Assembly (NCBI GenBank): GCA_037951105.1
Contig: JBAMJV010001312.1
Coordinates: 62,001-126,000 of the forward strand
Length of the DNA: 64,000 nucleotides
Reading direction: 5' to 3'
Origin: Echinarachnius parma
Lineage: Eukaryota; Echinodermata; Echinoidea; Clypeasteroida; Echinarachniidae
Shown here: positions 56,571-64,000 of the stretch, one piece after another
Layout of the letters: each line of letters starts with the position of its first letter
How positions within the stretch are numbered: the stretch's first letter is position 1
Translations under genes and position numbers: made by a program
Notes under the pieces: model-generated
What the model was told of the DNA's origin: nothing
The model's input: only the letters and a program-made list of their open reading frames with translations
Database searches by the model: none

Positions 56571-57721
56571 TCTAGAACTAGTAGTGGTGCAGCTTTTTAT
56601 TGAATTAAAACATAGATAGAGGAAACTGACTTTATACTTTAATATATTTGTAGTCACCCTCTATGTTAGAATTGGAGTAATTAATAGTACTATTATTAGA
56701 ATTGAGTGAGATTATCTAAAAATAGTCAAATAGTCAAAATACAAATATAGGCATTTTCTACCAAAGGCATTAAAGGCAGCATTCCCAGGATTTGGCACGG
56801 ATGACTAAAAGAACCTGGTTCAGAAGAATGTTTGTTGTGTTTGTAGAGACATTTAACATTTATCATTCAGACATTTTTGTTGACGTGCTATACAAAAAGT
56901 AACAAAAATGTCCAAATTATAAATGTTAAATCATGTCTCTACAAATGCTCTTCTGAACTAATAAGAACCGATGCTCGATACAAATTGCCTAGAGCATCAG
57001 TTCTATTTCACCCCTACAAGTCAAGGGGTTAACTGCATATGCTGCAGTAACTCCTTACTCCTTTGCCATGTAAAAAAGAATGATAGTCGGCTGCCCTAAT
57101 TGTCCAAGAAAACACTAGGGGAAACCGCTGTCTACCTAGCCCCAAACTAGATGTTTTTCACACCATCGATCAATTTGATGCTGTGTTATGTCTGTAATGC
57201 ATAATTGTCTTATGTGTGGCTTTGTTCAACAAACAATTATATCATGCCTTCATGATGTTAATCTTCTAAGTAGTTCAAAGCTGGTTGTAAAGAATTCTTT
57301 AGAGTCACAAATTGTCCTACATTCTTTGTTATACTTTGGATGCAATACAACAGCTATTGACTGGACAAGGTAGTAATCCTACTACTAGGCCTCCATTGTA
57401 TCATTACTGTTTCAGGAGGAATTTGGGGAGTTGACTGGGCAGAAGCCTAAACATGTAAACAACTGGTCAACTTTTGTATTTAGAGGGCAGTACAGCTCTG
57501 AGGACATCCATTGCAATATTTCTAAAGATCAGATATTCTCAAATAGGAATTAAAAGTACTTTTGACATCAGAAGGCTCAATGTAAGTTTCAAATTGTGTT
57601 TTTATTCTACTCTCCCCCTATCCACAGTTAGTTTATTTTGCGAGATTATACCTTATTATAGCTAGAAATATTTTTTTATTTGGTGGTTAATTGCACAAAC
57701 TTATTTACTGTGTTTACTATA

Positions 57722-58255
57722 CAGGGTGGCCCAAAAAAAACGGAATGGGGCACTTCCCAAAATATAATACCACATTGTTTATGTTCATCGGATAGGGTGT
57801 CCTTTCCAATGAAAAACGATACCAAGAACAGTAATTTTGGTCAGGTCGTTTTTGTTTAAGGACGCAGTGAGTGAGACCATGTCAAGTGCCGATTTATGTT
57901 GATTTTTTTACCTAGTCAATGCCAGTTTAACCGCACTCCTTGCCCGTAATACCATTCAGCGAGCATGCCCATTCTCTCGGCACACGGCTGAGTGCACACT
58001 AACAACAGTGCGCGATGCTCAACGCTATGAACGGCGGTTCGTGCGATTCATCAAGCGCTGGCTCAATACAAATTGACAAAAAAGAGAACCTGACATGGTG
58101 TCACTCACAGCGCCCTAAAACAAAAACTACACGACCAAATTGACTGTTCTTGGTATCGTTGTTCATTTGAAAAGACACTCTATCCGATGGACATAATACA
58201 TTTGTTACTATATTTTTGGGGAAGTGCCCCGTTCCGTTTTTTTTGGGCCACCCTG
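57722..58255. mobile_element. mariner-like MITE (CAGGGTGGCCCA family, longer copy)
   Basis: CAGGGTGGCCCAAAAAAAAC and its complement, with TA on both sides. Inner inverted blocks (GGGGCACTTCCC, ATCGGATAG, GAAAACGATACCAAGAAC) extend each arm past 100 bp. No intact transposase frame. Confidence 0.8.
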
Positions 58256-59076
58256 TATGGCATAGGTGTTCGAGTGGTTCTATTTGACATGCATGCCAAG
58301 TCGTGGGCATGCTTTGCCTTTGCCTTTGGTAGAGTCAGAGAATGCCTAAAATTACTTGTAAACAGAAACTTTGCTTTGCAACAAAATGGAGTTGAAAAGG
58401 AGACATTCCATACCAAATCTACATTGTAAATGGTCATACATGTATACTATGTCTATGGTATGACCATTTTGACGCCATACACACAATTTTATTATAGCAC
58501 TGCACAGAGTGCATAACAATGCATGGGTGCCAAAATGCACAGCCTGCTTTACACAACATTATGGTAATGTATGAGTGGGACATTCAATGATTCAGTCAGA
58601 ATTCAAAATCAGATTGACCGTGTCTTTGACTGGTTGGATGGCTGGTGCGTGTAACAAGTGTGGCCCCCTATGCATCAAGCATTCTGGAAATTCAAAACGA
58701 TTTTCAATTGAAGCCAAAGTTAATGGTCAGTAGGTGATATAATTTTACATCAATTTTGACAAGGTAAACAGTGTTCTTTTTCTATGAAACTATCACTCGC
58801 ACATCATTCATAATAAATGTAACTTGAACTGTAAAAATCTTATGAAATAAAATGGATCACTGTAATACAGAATTTGTCATATTTTCTCTGCTTGGGGCCA
58901 CCAGATTCAAGCACACCACTGCCACTGGTGTTTGAGAGTGGCTCACTTGTAGTTGATCCCATTGGATGCATCGTCTACATTGAACATGTACATGCATTGC
59001 ATTGAGCTGCTAGGGGCTGCAATGTCTGTAATTTGTATGAAATGTAATCAACCTGTGTATTTGTTTTTCTTTTCAG

Positions 59077-59320
59077 ATCCAATTTGAATTGTACAGGGAA
59101 TCTGTTGATCTGACTGTCATAAATTAAAGGAGCAGACAAAAACATCTTTACCAGAGGGAGGAAGCATCTTTTATTTTCCTTGGGTAATCGTTGAACTCAA
59201 AAGAAGGAATAGCGTGTGGCTCACCTGGTTGAAACAAAGCAATAGGTGGAGTCTGCCGTATACCTGAGAGTTGGAGAAGTCGTAGAGCCATATTTTCTGG
59301 ACATCTTATTATTGTGAACA
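59077..59320 (+). other. RAB5: RAB5 5'UTR part of the first coding exon
   Basis: Acceptor TTTTTCTTTTCAG at 59064-59076 starts a 244-base leader before the ATG. At least one noncoding exon must therefore lie upstream. Confidence 0.65.
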
Positions 59321-59480
59321 ATGGCGAACAGAGGAGGAGCACAGAGACCTAATGGCACACAGGGAAAGATATGTCAGTTCAAACTGGTGTTGCTGGGAGA
59401 ATCGGCGGTGGGGAAGTCCAGTTTAGTCTTGCGGTTCGTCAAGGGCCAATTCCACGAGTTCCAAGAAAGCACGATAGGAG
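59321..59480 (+). CDS. RAB5: RAB5 small GTPase, first coding exon
   Basis: It starts [20 protein letters not shown] with an in-frame TGA two codons upstream. The P-loop GESAVGKSS is at residues 26-34, followed by [17 protein letters not shown] and a split codon at donor GTAATA, where Rab5 continues into AFLTQ (family knowledge). Rab5 is the early-endosome GTPase that recruits tethers and PI3-kinase for homotypic fusion. Switch II, the NKxD and SAK motifs and the C-terminal cysteines lie on exons beyond 64000. The frame reading on to 59647 is intron. Confidence 0.95.
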
Positions 59481-60546
59481 GTAATATTAGCATGAATGTG
59501 AATCTGTACAGTAGTCTCTGCTTAATTGGGTATGCTTTAGCAAGGTATACTACTATACTTACCCCTTTAGCTGGTGTACCCCTTGAAATGTATTCCCCCA
59601 TTAAGCGGAGACTACTGAATTGGTATTTTATGAGAAGGAACATTTAATACTTTTGATCACAGTATAGATACACCTCCAAACATTTTTGGCTGTCATCTAC
59701 ATTCTACAGCTTAGGGTGACAGATGGACGTACAAAAGGTCTGTACAGTCAACTCCGCGTAAGTCGAAGTCGCATATCAAATAATCGCGTAAGTCGATGAT
59801 TATAAAAAGTCCTGATTTATCGTCATACACTTGCATGTGTTATTCTTCTGCATAAGTCGATTTTTGTAAGTCGATCAAATTCCAGGCACACTTTCAAAGC
59901 AAAACATGAAATTTGCATCAGGTAAGTTGAAGCAAGAAGTTATTTTTACTCCTTGCTCGAACTAAACTGCAATGTGCTACTGATTACGCACTGCATTGCC
60001 AACGCACTGATCTGATCTGACGCTCCTAGATCCTCTGTTCTTATCTCGCATCTCTCTCTCTTGCTTTCCCCATACGTACACCGTACGGTACCGGTACCGT
60101 CCTTCAATGCATGCTCCCATAACGAATGTCACGAAGACACAAATACCACGCGCGTGCATCGCGTAGTATAGTAGTACTAGTGCATAGCAGCTAGTATAGC
60201 TAGGCCAGCGTGTGGCCGGAGAATTCAAAGTAGCGTACGTGGATCCACGCAATTTACATAATAACAAGTACCATGTAAGCGAAGATTATTTATGTCTACA
60301 AACAAATTAATCACTGAAGAGTATGATTTTGTATATTGTATATTCTCATATAATTGTCCAAGTAGGAGTGTAAAGTCGAGTTCTGTGTACGTGAAAGTTT
60401 CGTTTTTTTTCTGATGCCTGTGCAACGATCGGAACTGACATCCCAAACTAATCCATCGGCCGCTAGCTGCGCACGGTCCCTGACCTATAAAGAAATACAT
60501 AAGGAAAAAATTAGGTTTTGCAACTTTAAAAAAAATATATTGTTAA

Positions 60547-61700
60547 AGGGTACCGCCGGGCATGATAAAACCAATCCTTAGTTGTTTTGGTACTATAATT
60601 GAATACCAATCATACTCTCATGGGGTCTGATATGTTTCTGTAATTTGAGAACAATGCAATTAATTACTACGACCTACGGAACCACGGCTATTTACTGGTT
60701 CGCGCGCGCGAGTTTGTTTGCACGACCGCTCAATCAATACGCGTACGTTATTATGGTAGTATGCGATTTATCGCATAGCCCATGCGATAGTTAGTATCGT
60801 ATGGCATGCAGGCAATATGTCCGTGTGTGCTCGCACTTTGATGTACACACTACAACGACTACAACGGCAGTGTTGGAGTCATGTACACACAATGCAGAGC
60901 TGCCAACTAGTACGGATTTTCCGTAATTGGTACGGAAATTGACAACCATTACGGGAGTACGGAATGCCGCTTTTCTTTTCCCCCGGATATATCCGATATC
61001 TGTCCGTTTTTTCAATCTCCCTATCATTAATTCTCTTACCATTTGTTTATTTGTTTTGTTTATTTGTGATAAATATAAAATACCTTCACTTTAGCAATAG
61101 ATTAGCAGGGTTCAACGTGCCATTTTTTTTTTCCGGTTACCCGTTCTGCTAAACGTTTTTGCCAATGACGGTCGGTTAACCGTCGTGTAACCATTTCACT
61201 AAACTTATAGTTCATAGAGCCGCGTAGGAAATTACTGATTTCTTCCCCAAATTACTGATTTTGAGCATTGAGAGTCCTGATTTCATGTTCTAGAGGTTGG
61301 CAGCTCTGACAATGCCCAGCGCTATTTATAGCCACCGCACCATGCATAATACAATGTAGATATACTCTGAATGCATGCAACAGTACAATGCTTGTATAGC
61401 GCCACGCGTGTATACGGGATAGATGTTGTTTCTGAACGCCAAGTTGATTTTTTATTCGCTGCACACAAAAGATTTTCGAGATCTTCTCTGCTTGCTGCGA
61501 TATATCGCAGTTGCTTCCGATAAGAGGATCGTTAAGTGATATCGTAATCGGAACTGCGCTGACAGAATGATTGATGGGTGATATTAAAAATGATTCTCTG
61601 GCGATGTAGAAATACTTTCATGATCACAGACTTGTTTTGTATGTCCATTTAAGATATGTCTTTGATGTAAGAGAGCTAAATCTCTGTCTGGTGGTACCCT
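60547..61700. mobile_element. Kolobok-like element with TTAA target and nested fragments
   Basis: TTAA|AGGGTACCGCCGGG and GGTGGTACCCT|TTAA bound 1154 bp. At about 60985-61130 it contains an inverted fragment of the hAT-like element of 43153-43718 (GGATATATCCGATATC, CTCTTACCATTTGTTTATTT). That fragment was inserted later or captured. Confidence 0.68.
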
Positions 61701-61823
61701 TTAAGAAATGACATAAAGAACACTTTTGCAAAAAATTAGTATTTTCCAAGCTCAAATACTTGAAATATCTATAATAAGGGCACATTTGGTGGCGGGCCTA
61801 TGTAAAACACATGGCAGAAAAAT

Positions 61824-62043
61824 GTCCCACGCGTTGCATGTCCCACGCGTGACAATGCAATTTTTTTTCAAATCGACCCTGTGTGAAACTCAAGTTTTGA
61901 GATGATGAAATTTCATATATTGGTAGAGCACAAGATGCACAAGACCTTACCAAATATGTTTTGAAATTGTATATAAATTCAGAGGAATTCACATTCAAAT
62001 TCAAAGTTTAAAAATACCAACTTTCTCTGGTCCCATGCGTAAA
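61824..62043 (-). mobile_element. Partial repeated-motif element (element C)
   Basis: On the - strand, TTTACGCATGGGACCAGAGAAA at 62043-62022 (written here as TTTACGCATGGGAC then CAGAGAAA) corresponds to motif copy 2 of elements A and B, including the trailing CAGAGAAA/CAGAAGAAA. About 190 bp later comes the tandem pair GTCACGCGTGGGAC and GCAACGCGTGGGAC at 61853-61824, matching their close pair. The rest of the element is missing or unrecognised. Confidence 0.55.
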
Positions 62044-62317
62044 GCATACAGCATAAAGTCGCATAAATTCTTCTGTACAGCTAATTCTACGGCAGGCCGT
62101 GGGGCGAGAATGTCTCGGTGTTCCGAGGATCGCTGGAGACGAAAAAGTAGCAAATTTAGGAAACTACATTGCCTCAGAAAAATGGCCCTAGGATCCAAAC
62201 GCCTTACCCAAAATCAATGCTCATGGTATCATTTTGTTGGAAAAAGAATGCTCTACCCAATCAAACAAAAACCAATGACATTTGGTTGATGATGTTGATG
62301 AAATTAATGATCGTAAG

Positions 62318-63538
62318 TAAGGCTGAGTCGGTTCGGTCGATCACACCGGTTCCCGACCGCTTCAATCGGTTCCCGGTTTCGTTTTATCGGAAACAGTGCC
62401 CCGAAAAAAATAAAAAATAAAATAAATTGTTAAAAAAGAAATTAAGATTATCACTTAATGTAGCAGAATTCAAATAAAAACGGGGCAATCGATAACATTT
62501 ACTTTAAAGAGTGGTTATTTTCGAGAAATTCTTGGTTCGTTACTTCGTTTGACAGTCAGAAATTGAATAGGATGCGCAAAATTGCCGACGGATGTGCACA
62601 CAAAGTTAGGCCGACACTCCCGGGGAGACATCTGATGGATATCTGTATGATCGAGCTGATGAGCCAGTGCATTAAAAAAGTGGCTCAAAATACATATTTT
62701 GGGAATTTGCACCATTTTTAAATGTTTTGATATTCTACTTAAATGATTGCATGGCGTTTGAAAGCTGAACAGAAAAAAAAATGAGCCCCAAAACAATGAA
62801 AAACACTGTTCAAAATATTGGTAAATTTCGATCGTAGCGGTGGTGCTAATTCGTAACTGAAGTTAGCGTGCGAGCCGGGGAACTGAAGTTAGCTAGCATG
62901 CATGCATAGCACTCTGAAAACCGAAAACTTGCTGCTTACTTCAACCTTCGATAATAGCGGCCGATTTCAACCCGAACGTTCTTTGGAAGTTTACCGATAT
63001 TCAGCGCAGTTTTTTCATTTGTTTTGGGGGTCATTTTTTATTCTGTTCAGCTTTCAAATGCCATGTTATCATGTAAGTAGACTACCAAAATGGTGTAGAT
63101 CACCAAAATGCTAATTTATAGCCACTTTTTGAAGGCAGTGGCTCACCAGCACGATAGTACAAATTTACATTTGATGTTTCCCCGCGAAAGTTTCTGTGAA
63201 CGTGTGGCGCGATGCTGAACAAACGATTGATTTCTAGGTCCAATTTACTTCGGAAGAAATACTTTTCTTGCGAAACTGAGTTAATTCTGGATAGTCTGTA
63301 ACTATTTGTACGTAAAGATTGATATGTAATTCCATCAAAGCGTCAATATTTGTAATATTATTTGCATATAAAAAGAGCAATATAAGCCTCAACAGCGCAT
63401 TTTTGCCGATGCTTGCACGATTGCGTGATTTTACCGGTCCCGAGTATCGACGGCAAAAATTTATCGGGATACCGGTTCCCGACCGGTTATAGTTTATCGG
63501 TACCCGGTTTTGAAAATATCCGACATGACTCGGCCTTA
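62318..63538. mobile_element. hAT-like element with perfect 8-bp target duplication
   Basis: It starts TAAGGCTGAGTCGG, ends GACTCGGCCTTA, and is flanked by ATCGTAAG (62310-62317 and 63539-63546). CCGGTTCCCGACCG words occur at both ends. Long inner inverted arms (CATTTTTTATTCTGTTCAGC facing its complement near 62770) surround 62830-62940. 1221 bp with no intact transposase. Confidence 0.85.
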
Positions 63539-63644
63539 ATCGTAAGTGTTGCGTTTCTGGGCCACCCTGTATAATACACATTGTGTCCTTTACAACAATA
63601 ATGTTTTATGCTCATGTACTGAGAATGGTTGGACATACATTATA

Positions 63645-63830
63645 GTGAAGCCTCCACACTAACTTTTTTCTCTACTGGCCTGTTCGGGCAAGTAAAATCA
63701 GAACTTATCCAATTTTATTTGTCCAAAATTTACTTGCTCACTTACTTCTCATGAAATTGACTTGGCTGACATCAATTTTTACTTGCCCCTGGCAATAGGG
63801 CAAGTGCTACTGTGCTAGTTTCGAGCCCTA
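63645..63830. mobile_element. CAGGGCTC-family MITE, short copy
   Basis: The left end CCTCCACACTAAC and the right end GTGCTAGTTTCGAGCCCT, with GGGCAAGT blocks near each. It resembles the elements at 15242 and 18935. No target duplication seen. Confidence 0.5.
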
Positions 63831-63883
63831 ATAATATACACATTGATTTTTATAGTGTTCTTTATTGGCACATGTCATGTCCA

Positions 63884-64000
63884 TGGGCAATTCCACCGGA
63901 AAGTGGACATCAAGTGAGAACATCAAATTGGGTTTATTTCTGATCTAATTTATTTTTTCTGGATTATTTTTTCATAAATCATGATCGCATAATGATATCT
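63884..64000 (+). mobile_element. Start of a further TGGGCAATTCCA-ended element
   Basis: TGGGCAATTCCACCGGAAAG then TGGACATCAAG repeats the TGGGCAATTCCAGCGTCACG start at 15612. The remainder lies outside the window. Confidence 0.4.

Larger units (their letters stand above)
51080..59076. other. EFHB-RAB5 intergenic/5' region
   Basis: The promoters and noncoding first exons of both divergent genes should lie here, but none could be fixed. Candidates are CpG-containing segments near 54710-54830, 55400-55480 (with TCTCGCG) and 55690-55830. Delimited repeats are listed separately (51930, 53466, 55134, 56487, 57722). The 52610-53260 stretch is purine-rich with no clear feature beyond one dispersed hairpin. 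Confidence 0.5.
59481..64000 (+). other. First coding-region intron of RAB5 (continues past the window)
   Basis: No second RAB5 exon was found. The stretch holds a Kolobok-like element (60547), a partial repeated-motif element (61824), a hAT-like element (62318), a lone mariner-like end near 63555, a CAGGGCTC-family fragment (63645-63830) and the start of another TGGGCAATTCCA element (63884). 59750-60500 is mixed sequence with nothing identified. Confidence 0.6.

Noticed and set aside
59481-59647. Continuation of the RAB5 frame past GTAATA
   Set aside because: Rab5 proteins continue with AFLTQ after STIGA; the read-through sequence is unrelated and a good donor lies at 59481.
1-64000. tRNA, rRNA, snRNA genes and CRISPR arrays
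   Set aside because: No cloverleaf with A/B boxes, no rRNA core sequence and no regularly spaced repeat-spacer array was found by eye. The short-period repeats seen are tandem duplications or transposon ends.

Overview
This is animal (metazoan) nuclear DNA: AT-rich, intron-bearing and dense in short DNA transposons, with GT..AG exons that join in frame into recognisable animal proteins. The gene set and the repeat types (hAT, mariner, piggyBac, Kolobok and Harbinger-like miniature elements, a LINE tail, long poly-C/G tracts) suggest a marine invertebrate, probably a deuterostome such as an echinoderm, hemichordate or amphioxus. The phylum is inference, not read from the sequence.

Four protein-coding genes can be supported. 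(1) On the + strand at 2052-4444, the 3' three exons of an unrecognised small helical or coiled-coil protein. (2) On the + strand at 13809-29512, a seven-exon gene for a 929-residue C2H2 zinc-finger protein with a basic, AT-hook-like N-terminal half. (3) On the - strand at 50928-42874, a complete nine-exon EFHB (CFAP21) gene of 584 residues with two canonical EF-hands. (4) On the + strand from 59321, the first coding exon of RAB5; its later exons lie beyond the window. EFHB and RAB5 are head to head, the same arrangement as EFHB/RAB5A on human chromosome 3p24. The zinc-finger gene and EFHB converge on a gene-free stretch of about 13 kb.

The rest is mostly transposon-derived. At least 20 terminal-inverted-repeat elements can be delimited, many with exact target-site duplications: 8 bp for hAT-like, TTAA for piggyBac-like and Kolobok-like, TA for mariner-like and TTA for Harbinger-like. 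There is also a near-perfect 0.65-kb palindrome split by a Harbinger-like insertion, an element built from the palindrome AAGCAATTGCTT, and a LINE 3' end.

Two patterns stand out. First, two related elements (16285-18022 and 23061-24412) carry eight copies of a 14-bp motif in the same order, orientation and spacing. One element uses GTGACGTACGGGAC and the other GTTACGTATGGGAC, in nearly every copy. A third, partial member at 61824-62043 uses a third version. Second, in three exons (one in gene 1, two in EFHB) the splice acceptor plus the first part of the exon has been tandemly copied. The decayed copies always lie on the upstream side of the working exon.
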